Positions 1 through 7,810 of a DNA stretch of 64,000 nucleotides are shown piece after piece. A program made the translations under genes and the position numbers. Position 1 is the first letter of the stretch. Every line of letters begins with the position of its first letter. The stretch is from CAZFHA01 sp964518595. Its GTDB lineage: Bacteria > Bacillota > Clostridia > Saccharofermentanales > Saccharofermentanaceae. The stretch lies in contig CAZFHA010000005.1 in the NCBI GenBank assembly GCA_964518595.1, forward strand, positions 1 through 64,000. Direction: 5' to 3'. Below the pieces are notes generated by a model. The model was not told the DNA's origin. It searched no databases and saw nothing but the letters and a program-made list of their open reading frames with translations.

Positions 1-37
1 GGCTTGGTTTTGTTTGCCCCTTTTTGTGCTTTAACTG

Positions 38-97
38 CTATTTTCTTTCACACTTCAATCTCCTTTTTATCAAGTTTGGTTCTTCTAGTTTTACCAT
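38..97 (-). CDS. possible 19-codon small ORF
   Basis: Downstream of the thioredoxin-like gene on the minus strand, an ATG at 97 follows a good Shine-Dalgarno (AAAGGAG, 5 nt away) and opens a short basic peptide, MVKLEEPNLIKRRLKCERK, ending at a TAG at 40-38. A second AAAAGGAG lies inside it, so this may only be the lead-in to a gene beyond the window edge. I do not recognise it, and it could be spurious. Confidence 0.2.
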   Translation of the reverse strand: MVKLEEPNLIKRRLKCERK

Positions 98-110
98 TTC
101 ACTCCTTTCC

Positions 111-1010
111 TTAATTTTTATTGGCTGCCTGAAGCAACATCTCTTTTAGCTCAGAGAGTGGAACTTCTCCAATATCTAGGGTTTGATTGCTTGAAATTAT
201 TCGAAAACTTGGATACCATGAAACATCATAGATTGTTGCAAGAAAATCTTTTTTATCAATAAATTCATTTAATTCGCTGGGGACATTTTCTCGGTCTCTA
301 TAGAGAGTGAGTATGTTATACTTGTCAACTAGATCAGAACTATAAACTATAGGTTCGGCAGCTGCACAATCTGCGCATCCTTCCATAGCGAAATATATTA
401 GAAATGGCAACTCTCCGTCCTTCTTCTCACTACTATACTTTTCTTGTAAAAATGCATCAGCATTTTTTTGCAGACGTGCTAGATTAGTATCTTCATACTC
501 TAGAACCCTCTTAACCAAATCTTCCCAAGTTACGCTAGTAAAATTAATTCTCCCCTGAGAATCAAGAATAAAAAATGTGGGAGTTGAACTACTAAGTCTT
601 ATGTTATTGCTAATATAGATGTTTTCTTTCTTAACTCCCATACTCTCAGCAAAACCAGTTCTAGCCTTAAGATTCCAAATGACTATAATATCAAATAATT
701 CAGGTGGTAGTACCTGGGTCATAGTATCTACAACAGATAGAGATTCTAGGCAATTGCCACAATCCTTATCGAGATAATATACAATTGAATGAGGCTTAGA
801 TACATTTAAATTTACACTGTTTCCGTTATAATCAATTAATTTATAGTTGCGAAGATTATCATTGTTTTTTAATACTATAGATTCGGTATTGTTAAAGTTT
901 TCAATAAGTGATTCTCTTGCAAAATATGCGGTTCCAAATCCAATTAATAATCCAGCAAGTAGTGTAGCTATTAGTATTATGATTAGGAAAGTCTTTTTAA
1001 CTTTAATCAT
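111..1010 (-). CDS. membrane-anchored protein with two thioredoxin-like domains
   Basis: The product is about 299 aa with one N-terminal membrane anchor (residues about 6-29), so the rest should lie outside the membrane. Two successive thioredoxin-like folds are visible. The first has CGNC at 84-87 and a likely cis-proline in STPTFF near 144. The second has CADC at 212-215 and a WYPSF cis-proline segment near the C-terminus. This suggests a dithiol/disulfide redox role for exported proteins, but the partner is unknown. The ATG at 1010 is preferred over the longer frame starting at 1037 because AAGGAG sits 9 nt upstream. The gene is divergent from the lipoprotein gene at 1235. The protein family is inferred from the motifs and size only. 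Confidence 0.6.
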   Translation of the reverse strand: MIKVKKTFLIIILIATLLAGLLIGFGTAYFARESLIENFNNTESIVLKNNDNLRNYKLIDYNGNSVNLNVSKPHSIVYYLDKDCGNCLESLSVVDTMTQVLPPELFDIIVIWNLKARTGFAESMGVKKENIYISNNIRLSSSTPTFFILDSQGRINFTSVTWEDLVKRVLEYEDTNLARLQKNADAFLQEKYSSEKKDGELPFLIYFAMEGCADCAAAEPIVYSSDLVDKYNILTLYRDRENVPSELNEFIDKKDFLATIYDVSWYPSFRIISSNQTLDIGEVPLSELKEMLLQAANKN

Positions 1011-1234
1011 TGCCGTTACTCCTTTTGCACCACTCATTTATCTGGATGTTATATGATTGATATAAAAAAGTCAATGGATATTAGAACTATTTTAGTGTAT
1101 AATCATAAAATAATTTGATGTTAGGGGATAAAGTTGAATCCTCATTAAGATAAATAGACCAAAGTATTGTAAAGAATGAATATTATTCTTGCTTGCCACT
1201 TTCTAGAGAAATAAAAGTTAGGGAGAGCGTAATC

Positions 1235-3631
1235 ATGAAGGTAAAAAATCCTAATAAAATTACTGAGGAACTGTTTTTTTCAAAAGATAAAGCAGGAAAG
1301 GCATTTTGCAAACTTTTAGCTCTTTTAACTTTATTAACAGCTACTTCTTGCGGTCAGCCTAATAAAAGCTTTAGCGAAGAAATGAATCAAAGTTTTGGAG
1401 CAGGTAACTTTTATCAAGCCGTCGAACTAGATTTAAGGCCGACTACTGAAGACATAGGTGCAAGTGTAGCTTTATATGGGTATTTGGTTCTTCAGGACAG
1501 AATTGCTGTTTTGGTTAATGTAAGCTCTGGCTTTTCATACTCTGAAACAGACGAAAATTCTAAAAATATAGAAAGCAATACTGATACTCAGCCGATTCCA
1601 CGAGCGTGGCTCCTGCTCTACGACTTCACAGGTAATCTTCTAGAAGAAATTAATTTAGCTCCTTTGCAAAGTTCGGAATACATGCCCTTTATTTGGCTTA
1701 TGGATAATCCTTATAATGAGCTTATGCTCTTAACCCTTGATCTGGCGCAGCTTGAGACAACACCCGATTATTCGGATTTAGCTTTTGGATTATATCATTA
1801 CAGTATGGATGGCAGTAAAATTTTAGCTAAAAATGATCTTGTGCTGTCTTCTCCTATTGAAGAAAATTCCTTGCCTAGTTCTGTACTTATTGATCGTAAT
1901 CAGAATCTATATTTAGGCAATGAAAAATATCTGAAAGTTTATGATCCTGAGGGCAAACAATTATTAGACTTTAGAGAAGAGAAGGACTTACGCACCTTAA
2001 GTTGTTCTCAAAGTGATATCTATGCACTTTGGGGAAATCCTGCGGATAATTATGGTTTGGAACAAACAAGGGTTGATCTTGATACTCACTCTATGAGGGA
2101 CTTAAAAAAACTCAACAATATTCCTAAGTCCAATGATGTTAGACTTTCAGAAAAGCAAATATTTTTTTCTAACCGAGCAGGTTTCCATGTCTATAACGAA
2201 GAGCGTGATGTAAGTGAAACGCTTTTCCTATGGGTGAATACAGATCTTCCGGCAGATTCAGATGGATATTCATTACCAGAGCAAATTAATGAAAATACAA
2301 TTATCATCGAAGATAGGTTATCTTCTGGTGGCCTACTATATCTCTTACAACGGCAGTCCGAAAATCCCAATAATTCTAAGATTGAGCTGCGTATAGGCGG
2401 AGTAGGAATCAGTTATGACCCACTTTTGCAAGAAGCAATATATCAATTCAATAAGAGTAACAAAAAATATAAAATGGTTTTGGAAGATTATATATCCTAT
2501 GGAAAAGATATGGAAATGCGTTCCTCTCGACTGGAAACGGAAATTCTGGCTGGTGCTGGTAGTGATATCTTTATTGGTACGTATGAGTGGTTTCAACCTT
2601 ACTTTGATAAAGATTACTTAGTAGATTTAGCGCCACTGGTTGAAAAAGATGAAAATATCCAGAATAAAAACTTATATTTGCCGCAAGCCTTTACTGCCGG
2701 ACAAAGAGAAGAAAAGCTATATACAATGACACCTTCCTTTACGCTTTCAGGAATTGCTGGAAGCGAAGCAATTATCGGAAAACGCTTTTCTTGGAATCTG
2801 GAAGAGTTTAACCAAATTGCTCAGTCACTTCCAGAAAACATGCAGATGTTTCCTAATGTTCTTCCCAGCTCTTTGTTTGCGGCATGGCTCTCATCTTCCA
2901 TTAATTCGTTTCTATCAGCTGATGGAAGTAGCCTTGATTTCTCTTTGCCTCTATTTGAAGATTTGTTACAGCAAAGTAAAATGTATGGAAGTCAGAATCA
3001 AGCTGTAGATATGTCCAATTATAATGACCTTGTTGTGGAAGAGATTAGGAATAAAGAAATTGCTACCTATATCAATGCGACTATTTATGGTCCAGATAGC
3101 TATGTTCAGTTACAGAATCTCTTCAGAGAAAATATCTCCTTTGTGGGTATGCCTTTGCAAGAACAATCTTATGCTCAATGGATTCCCGATAATATGATGG
3201 GAATCAATAAAAATTCAAAGCATAAAGATGTTGCTTGGAGCTTTATTAGCACCTTAATGGGAGAAGACTTGCAAATGCGGCGGAGTTTGGGTGACATTTA
3301 TAATATACCTGTTTTGCGTCAGGCTTTTGAATCACAGATTGCTGTTGCTAAAAAAGTAGGGGGAGGACGAGCACGCACAATTCTTTTTTCGCAATTGCCG
3401 GATGAATTTGTGCCTTTATCAGCAGAGGCAGAAGTTACCTATCGTCAGCTTATTGAAGTCTTACCCTTATCCCCCTCTTTCGATTATGACGAAAGTGTCT
3501 ACACTATTATTGCAGAGGAAGCAGCGCCATATTTCGCTGGTGAGAAAAATGCTGAGGAGATTAAAAAAGTCATTAAAGACCGTTTGGAGACTTATTTATC
3601 CGAAAAAAACGGATTGGATAGATTGAATTGA
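1235..3631 (+). CDS. large extracellular solute-binding-protein-like lipoprotein
   Basis: The product is about 798 aa. A lipobox (LTATSC, acylated Cys about 39) follows a hydrophobic stretch, so it should be a cell-surface lipoprotein. Residues about 50-390 are beta-rich with repeats resembling a propeller (short segments such as LLLYDFTGNLLEEI and LKVYDPEGKQLLDF). The C-terminal half, from about residue 400, resembles family 1 ABC binding proteins, with an AIYQFNKSNKKYKM opening and a late KDVAWSFIS segment like those of sugar-binding proteins. At about twice the usual length, this is a fusion of a sensor-like domain to a binding protein. The ATG at 1235 has GGGAGAG upstream and replaces a TTG 14 codons earlier. 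No ABC permease genes lie beside it, so uptake is not implied. It directly precedes the agr-like operon. Confidence 0.6.
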   Translation: MKVKNPNKITEELFFSKDKAGKAFCKLLALLTLLTATSCGQPNKSFSEEMNQSFGAGNFYQAVELDLRPTTEDIGASVALYGYLVLQDRIAVLVNVSSGFSYSETDENSKNIESNTDTQPIPRAWLLLYDFTGNLLEEINLAPLQSSEYMPFIWLMDNPYNELMLLTLDLAQLETTPDYSDLAFGLYHYSMDGSKILAKNDLVLSSPIEENSLPSSVLIDRNQNLYLGNEKYLKVYDPEGKQLLDFREEKDLRTLSCSQSDIYALWGNPADNYGLEQTRVDLDTHSMRDLKKLNNIPKSNDVRLSEKQIFFSNRAGFHVYNEERDVSETLFLWVNTDLPADSDGYSLPEQINENTIIIEDRLSSGGLLYLLQRQSENPNNSKIELRIGGVGISYDPLLQEAIYQFNKSNKKYKMVLEDYISYGKDMEMRSSRLETEILAGAGSDIFIGTYEWFQPYFDKDYLVDLAPLVEKDENIQNKNLYLPQAFTAGQREEKLYTMTPSFTLSGIAGSEAIIGKRFSWNLEEFNQIAQSLPENMQMFPNVLPSSLFAAWLSSSINSFLSADGSSLDFSLPLFEDLLQQSKMYGSQNQAVDMSNYNDLVVEEIRNKEIATYINATIYGPDSYVQLQNLFRENISFVGMPLQEQSYAQWIPDNMMGINKNSKHKDVAWSFISTLMGEDLQMRRSLGDIYNIPVLRQAFESQIAVAKKVGGGRARTILFSQLPDEFVPLSAEAEVTYRQLIEVLPLSPSFDYDESVYTIIAEEAAPYFAGEKNAEEIKKVIKDRLETYLSEKNGLDRLN

Positions 3632-3723
3632 ATAATAAAAATTCTAAGGGGCTTGCGTCATAATTCGCTATGAGATATCATTGCTGCAAAGGAGACATGA
3701 GTGGTGAAGAAAGGTAGGCATAC

Positions 3724-5022
3724 ATGGGAATAGAAGATTCTGTCATATTTATTTTTTTCAATTCCATTCATACGTACGTACTGTATAAATTCCTGACCAC
3801 TGTTCTATTTTCCCAGCGGCAAGTAAGCAGAAAGGTGGAGCTTTCAGCTTATGCGCTGGATTTTGTCTTGGGTAGTTTTTTCTCTCTGTTTTTTGGTGTT
3901 CCATTAATTACCTTGGCCTTTAGCATAAGTAGTACGCTGCTGCTTTCCTTCTGCTATAAATCGAAAATCTCCTATAAATTTCTGGCGGTTTTCCTTTCTA
4001 AGGCCATCTTCATTATAATCGAAATCTTTATCTTTTTCCTAAGTCAGGCACTCCAAAATAACTTCAAGGTAGATTTAACTGGTGATAGCACCTATAGTTC
4101 TATTGGGGCGCAGATCTTAGCCCTATCGGCTAAATTTATCGTTGTGTACACCTTAGCCAGTGGAAAGCGTCGTAGACAAGTAAGGAAAAATGCAATGTTT
4201 GCCCTCTCAAACCGGAGCTCAATTATACTTTCAATAATACCGATAATTTCAATCATAAGTATAGTAGGCATGGATCAATTGCGGATTTTTTCGAACCAAC
4301 AAATAGTAATGACTGCCGCCATACTCTTACTTGTCAATATTATTTGCTTTGAAGTTTATAATATCTTACGGGCAAGCTTACTAAGGGATGTCAGAAATAA
4401 GATCCGCGATTCCGATTCGAAACATAATAAGCTACATTATGAAATTGTAAAGGATCAAATAACCGCCGAAAAGATCAGAAAACACACTCTGAAAGACTAT
4501 TTACTACTACTGAAGGTCAGTTCAAGGGATGAGCTTGTTAGCAGTGTTGTAGATCAGCTGTTAAGGGAGAATTACTTGGTGGAGAATGTAGTAGCCACTG
4601 GGATGCAAGGTCTTGACGATATTCTTAACCTTAAAATAGGTATTACTAAAGCTTATCAAGTGGATTATAAAATTGAAATTAAAATCCCCAAGAAGTTAGA
4701 CGTTGATGACGGAATTCTTATCACGCTAATTAGCCAGATATGGGAAATCGCCCTTGATCAGGCCAAATACAGTAAAGATCATGTGCTGGAGTTTAGCCTT
4801 ACTGTCGAAAAAGAGACCCTTATCATTCGTACCCGATGCGGCTTAAATGCAGAGCTGGAAGATAAGACTTATCTGGAGCGGCTAGCCCTCTGCTATCCTG
4901 TCATAGAGCCAATTGAGGGTGATATTAGCAGTACTGTTATTGGCTGTACACTGTTGATTCAGGTGACCATGCCTTACATGCGGAATTATTTGTTCCGGAA
5001 CCGAATCTTAAAATATTCCTAG
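3724..5022 (+). CDS. AgrC-like membrane sensor with degenerate kinase domain
   Basis: The product is 432 aa. About six hydrophobic segments fill residues 1-210, followed by a soluble C-terminal half, the AgrC layout. The position next to agrD and agrB supports a role as peptide-pheromone receptor. The catalytic part is unusual. The usual HDxxNH phosphoacceptor region reads RKHTLKDYLLLLK, keeping a His but losing the following Asp and the Asn. The ATP-binding N box (normally NLLDNAIEA) reads SQIWEIALDQ with no Asn. I see no G1 or G2 glycine-rich box, only VIGCTLLIQ at the end. It may be a pseudokinase or ligand sink. An AAAGGTAGG ribosome site precedes the ATG. No LytTR response regulator (AgrA) is encoded in the window. 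Confidence 0.6.
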   Translation: MGIEDSVIFIFFNSIHTYVLYKFLTTVLFSQRQVSRKVELSAYALDFVLGSFFSLFFGVPLITLAFSISSTLLLSFCYKSKISYKFLAVFLSKAIFIIIEIFIFFLSQALQNNFKVDLTGDSTYSSIGAQILALSAKFIVVYTLASGKRRRQVRKNAMFALSNRSSIILSIIPIISIISIVGMDQLRIFSNQQIVMTAAILLLVNIICFEVYNILRASLLRDVRNKIRDSDSKHNKLHYEIVKDQITAEKIRKHTLKDYLLLLKVSSRDELVSSVVDQLLRENYLVENVVATGMQGLDDILNLKIGITKAYQVDYKIEIKIPKKLDVDDGILITLISQIWEIALDQAKYSKDHVLEFSLTVEKETLIIRTRCGLNAELEDKTYLERLALCYPVIEPIEGDISSTVIGCTLLIQVTMPYMRNYLFRNRILKYS

Positions 5023-5078
5023 TTGGCTATTTAATTTATATAAATGGCAAGTATTGTATGAAGAAAGGAGTACAGATT

Positions 5079-5207
5079 ATGAAATTAAGTAAAATCGTTG
5101 CCAAGGCAGCTATGAGCATGACAAAAAAGCAAGCCAATTCTAGTTGTGACTATTTTTTTGGACAAAGGGAATTGCCTAAAGCTGCAGAGAAGCTAAAGAA
5201 ATTCTAA
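5079..5207 (+). CDS. agrD: AgrD-type cyclic autoinducing peptide precursor
   Basis: This is a 42-codon gene with a strong ribosome site (AAAGGAG, 8 nt spacer), sitting between the AgrC-like sensor and agrB. The N-terminal half is an amphipathic leader (KLSKIVAKAAMSMTKK). The core reads N-S-S-C23-D-Y-F-F27, then G-Q-R-E-L-P33 and a charged tail ending KLKKF. Aligned with S. aureus AgrD-I, Cys falls four residues before the cleavage point and the conserved Pro falls ten residues after the Cys, exactly as here. The predicted product is therefore a five-residue thiolactone ring, CDYFF, with a short N-terminal tail. The residue after the ring is Gly rather than the usual acidic residue. The ring size is inference; the gene call is strong. 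Confidence 0.85.
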   Translation: MKLSKIVAKAAMSMTKKQANSSCDYFFGQRELPKAAEKLKKF

Positions 5208-5218
5208 GAACGCTGGCA

Positions 5219-5255
5219 GGTAGCAATTTCGTCTTCATGAGATTGCTACCTTCTT
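5219..5255 (+). terminator. hairpin between agrD and agrB (partial terminator)
   Basis: GGTAGCAAT at 5219-5227 pairs perfectly with ATTGCTACC at 5242-5250. The stem extends to about 12 bp with one G-T pair and is followed by a T-rich run (TTCTTATT). It lies between agrD and agrB on the same strand, so it probably sets more agrD message than agrB message, or stabilises the agrD 3' end. It also overlaps the ATG at 5237, which argues against that codon as the agrB start. Confidence 0.6.
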
Positions 5256-5278
5256 ATTCAATTATCGAAGGAAGCATG

Positions 5279-5875
5279 ATGAGAGAGACCATTGCACGAA
5301 AGCTAACAAATTGGCTGAAAAACACAGGGGAGATAGAAGCGGAAGATGCTGAACTCTATGAGTTTGGTCTTTATTCGCTTATATCGTACCTTTTAGGTCT
5401 TTTGATTACGGTAACTCTGGGCTTGGCTTTGGGGCTGGTGTTGGAAGCTTTGCTGTTCTTTTTTGCCTTCAAGGCATTACGCGAATATGCTGGTGGATAT
5501 CATGCCTCTACCCAATTTAGATGCGCATTGATTTCAGTAGGCACAGTCATTCTTTTTTTCCTTGTGCTACGATTTTTACCTGTTTCTACTTTTGCTTATG
5601 TAATGATTGCGTTTCCTAGTAGCTTAGTTATTTTTATTTTTTCTCCCATAGAAGCAGTCAATAAGCCCCTCACTAAAAGTGAAAGTAGAGAGTATAAAAA
5701 GCGTGCTCGCCTGATCCTGCTTCTGATTGGGGCGGTCATGATTACGGGGGTATTTTTAACTTGGTATCAATTGGCTACTTGTCTGGCACTGGTTATCATA
5801 TTTTGTGCACTGCAGATGATAGTAGCAATTTTACGTCAGTACGGTAAAGGGGATAAAGGAGGAACATATGCCTGA
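5279..5875 (+). CDS. agrB: AgrB peptide-processing membrane protease
   Basis: AgrB removes the C-terminal tail of AgrD and forms the thiolactone at the membrane. The 198-aa protein carries the family signature REYAGGYHASTQFRC. With the start used here the catalytic residues are His75 and Cys82, close to H77 and C84 of S. aureus AgrB. Five or six hydrophobic segments follow the N-terminal amphipathic region. The start is set by GAAGGA at 5267-5272, with ATGs at 5276 and 5279; 5279 gives the better spacing. The ATG at 5237 lies inside the agrD-agrB hairpin. The stop codon overlaps the start of the next gene by 8 nt, so the two are translationally coupled. Confidence 0.9.
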   Translation: MRETIARKLTNWLKNTGEIEAEDAELYEFGLYSLISYLLGLLITVTLGLALGLVLEALLFFFAFKALREYAGGYHASTQFRCALISVGTVILFFLVLRFLPVSTFAYVMIAFPSSLVIFIFSPIEAVNKPLTKSESREYKKRARLILLLIGAVMITGVFLTWYQLATCLALVIIFCALQMIVAILRQYGKGDKGGTYA

Positions 5876-6224
5876 TATCAATTCGACATACACGGCGGCG
5901 GAATATGAGTTACTTACATCATTCAGCAAAATGTTAGGCTTTACCCCCGAAGCATATCAAAAGTATATGTCACTGTTAGCGCTAACATCGGTGAATCCTT
6001 ACAATGTTGCGCAACTTTTGAGTATTATGAACCAGAGACTTGAGCAGTTGAGTCCAGCTTCAACATTTATAGTACCCGCTCTACTACCTGAGGAATGGGT
6101 CTCCTTAGATCGAAAACAAAAGGCTGCATTAGCAAGCCATTTATATAATATGGTTAAGAGTAATCCCAAAGCCTACAAGCTAAATCGCGTTATAAATAAT
6201 TTAAATTTGTATCAAAAATTATAA
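5868..6224 (+). CDS. unknown 118-aa protein of the agr operon
   Basis: A soluble, mostly helical 118-aa protein with no signal peptide, membrane segment or cysteine. It starts inside the agrB 3' end (ATG at 5868, GGAGGA upstream, 8-nt overlap with the agrB stop), so it is made together with AgrB. Near the C-terminus are the segments EEWVSLDRKQKAALASHLYNM and NPKAYKLNRVINNLN. I do not recognise the family. It is too small, and lacks the Asp pocket, to be a LytTR response regulator. Its position suggests a part in peptide processing, sensing or immunity, but this is only inference from context. Confidence 0.7.
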   Translation: MPDINSTYTAAEYELLTSFSKMLGFTPEAYQKYMSLLALTSVNPYNVAQLLSIMNQRLEQLSPASTFIVPALLPEEWVSLDRKQKAALASHLYNMVKSNPKAYKLNRVINNLNLYQKL

Positions 6225-6267
6225 GTATCAAGTATCATAGGCTGAATTACAGAGCTACTACAGTAAT

Positions 6268-6296
6268 TTGACAGATAGTAAGCCGAAGGGTAGAAT
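6268..6296 (+). promoter_or_regulatory. sigma-A promoter for the tyrS leader
   Basis: TTGACA at 6268-6273, a 17-nt spacer and TAGAAT at 6291-6296 form a near-consensus promoter. Transcription should begin near 6303, giving an untranslated leader of about 255 nt before tyrS. Two small hairpins (6319-6332, GTGAAT/ATTCAC; 6340-6363, AGTTGGGAC/GTCCTTAACT) lie early in the leader. Confidence 0.75.
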
Positions 6297-6386
6297 GCAT
6301 ACAATATCCATATAGAGTGTGAATGTATTCACTAATCTAAGTTGGGACAAAGAGTCCTTAACTACGCAGATAAGAGCGAGGATTTT

Positions 6387-6434
6387 ATGATTTTAGTATA
6401 CGGAGCAGCTTATTATTATTATTATCGCAGGTAG
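6387..6434 (+). CDS. tyrosine-rich leader peptide of tyrS
   Basis: A 15-codon ORF encodes MILVYGAAYYYYYRR. It has a ribosome site (GCGAGG at 6375-6380, 6 nt before the ATG), one Tyr codon at position 5, then five consecutive TAT codons (6411-6425), two Arg codons and TAG at 6432-6434. It sits directly upstream of competing hairpins and the tyrosyl-tRNA synthetase gene. This is the arrangement of ribosome-mediated attenuation leaders such as pheST or trp in enterobacteria. Stalling at the Tyr codons would report low charged tRNA-Tyr. The reading frame and context are seen directly; the regulatory role is inferred. Confidence 0.85.
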   Translation: MILVYGAAYYYYYRR

Positions 6435-6493
6435 CCTTGGTAGATGTTGTGATTTACATAACAGACCAGGGCTTGTTGCTTTGGTCTTTTTTT
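6434..6493 (+). terminator. tyrS transcription attenuator (antiterminator/terminator pair)
   Basis: Two mutually exclusive structures share one strand. The terminator pairs GACCAGGGC (6464-6472) with GCTTTGGTC (6478-6486), with a 5-nt loop and seven T residues after it (6487-6493). The antiterminator pairs GCCTTGGT (6434-6441) with ACCAGGGC (6465-6472), plus an inner stem TGTTGTG/CATAACA (6445-6451/6457-6463). GCCTTGGT begins at the last base of the leader-peptide stop codon. A ribosome finishing the peptide would cover it and allow termination. A ribosome stalled on the Tyr codons, 10-20 nt earlier, would leave it free and give readthrough. Confidence 0.8.
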
Positions 6494-6559
6494 GTACCCA
6501 AAATTAATCTAACAACCGGAAAAATCTTAGTAAATCAACTGTAGGGAGGTAAGAAAGAC

Positions 6560-7711
6560 ATGAATGCCACAAAACTTATCGATGAACTAAAAACCGCTGC
6601 GGTAGCCATCTATTCCCCCGAATCCCTTGAAGAAAAACTATTATCAGGTCGGAAATTACGAATCAAAATGGGGGCAGATCCTAGCCGACCTGATTTGCAC
6701 ATTGGGCACTCTGTCGTATTGAGAAAGTTAAAACTTTTTCAATCGGCAGGTCATGAGGTAATTTTTGTAATTGGTGATTTTACAGCTATGATTGGTGATC
6801 CTAGTGGGAAGTCGAAGACTCGTGTTCCCCTGACTTTTGAAGAAACCAGAGCCAATGGCCAGACCTATTTTCAACAAGTCAGCAAGATTCTTGACCCGGA
6901 AAAAACTCTAATCACCTACAATTCTGAGTGGCTGGCAAAAATGAACTTTACTGATGTGCTGGCATTGGCAGGAAAATACACTTTGGCTCAGTTATTAGAG
7001 CGAGATGATTTTGCCAACCGCTTTAAAGACAAGCAGGCAATTGGTTTGCATGAGCTGTTTTATCCGCTCATGCAGGGCTATGATAGCGTTGCTCTTCAGG
7101 CAGATATAGAAGTAGGTGGCACAGATCAGACTTTTAATCTTTTGGTTGGCAGAGAACTTCAGCGGGATTATGGGCAAGCTGCTCAAGAAGTCATTACTTT
7201 CCCATTATTACCAGGACTTGACGGACAGGAAAAAATGAGCAAATCTCTAAATAATTATATTGGTCTTGAGGATTCACCTGAACTGATGTTTGAAAAATGC
7301 ATGAAAGTGCCTGATACACAATTAGAGCAATATTTTCGACTCACTACTGATATCAAGGATTACCCAGCCGATATGAGAGCCGCACACTTCTTGTATGCCA
7401 GGGAGATTCTTTGCCTTTACCATAATGAAGAAGCTGCCCAGAGAGCAGAAAAATATTATCGAGAAAAAGCCGCTGGGACGGTACCGGAAGCTATCGAAAG
7501 CATTCACCTACAACACGCTATGATTTCTATTTTAGATTTGCTGGTAGAAATTCAATTTGCCGGTTCTAAAAGTGAGGCCAGAAGGCTTATTACCGGAAAC
7601 GGGATTAAGCTAAATGGCAGTGTGACGGAGGACATTTTTTTAGAGCTTTCTGCCGGGGAGTACGTTATCAGTCGAGGAAAAGGAAAAATTCTTAAAATTA
7701 TCCTGGGATAG
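6560..7711 (+). CDS. tyrS: tyrosyl-tRNA synthetase (KMSKS type)
   Basis: This class I synthetase attaches Tyr to tRNA-Tyr in the cytoplasm. The HIGH motif is at residues 47-50 and KMSKS at 225-229. The GGTDQTFNLLVGREL segment near 186 is typical of the tyrosine pocket region, and an S4-type RNA-binding domain forms the last 60 residues (SKSEARRLITGNGIKLNG). At 383 aa with a perfect KMSKS it belongs to the shorter TyrZ-like branch rather than the KFGKT branch. A GGGAGG ribosome site precedes the ATG. Expression appears to be controlled by the Tyr leader-peptide attenuator upstream instead of the T-box usual for Firmicutes. Confidence 0.95.
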   Translation: MNATKLIDELKTAAVAIYSPESLEEKLLSGRKLRIKMGADPSRPDLHIGHSVVLRKLKLFQSAGHEVIFVIGDFTAMIGDPSGKSKTRVPLTFEETRANGQTYFQQVSKILDPEKTLITYNSEWLAKMNFTDVLALAGKYTLAQLLERDDFANRFKDKQAIGLHELFYPLMQGYDSVALQADIEVGGTDQTFNLLVGRELQRDYGQAAQEVITFPLLPGLDGQEKMSKSLNNYIGLEDSPELMFEKCMKVPDTQLEQYFRLTTDIKDYPADMRAAHFLYAREILCLYHNEEAAQRAEKYYREKAAGTVPEAIESIHLQHAMISILDLLVEIQFAGSKSEARRLITGNGIKLNGSVTEDIFLELSAGEYVISRGKGKILKIILG

Positions 7712-7810
7712 GACAGCTATTGTCGGATCTTGGCTATAGCCTTGATTCTTTTTGTTAAACATGGTCAAATAAAAGGGTATGCAGCCTTGGAAATGTAAGG
7801 AGTACTTTCA

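Noticed and set aside
5237..5278. Upstream ATG at 5237 as the agrB start
   Set aside because: It lies inside the agrD-agrB hairpin and has no ribosome site. GAAGGA before 5279 fits better.
6225..6559. T-box riboswitch upstream of tyrS
   Set aside because: Expected for a Firmicute tyrS, but there is no TGGNACC-type T-box bulge or AGTA/GNTG stem I. The antiterminator bulge is only AGA/G. The Tyr-codon leader peptide explains the layout better.
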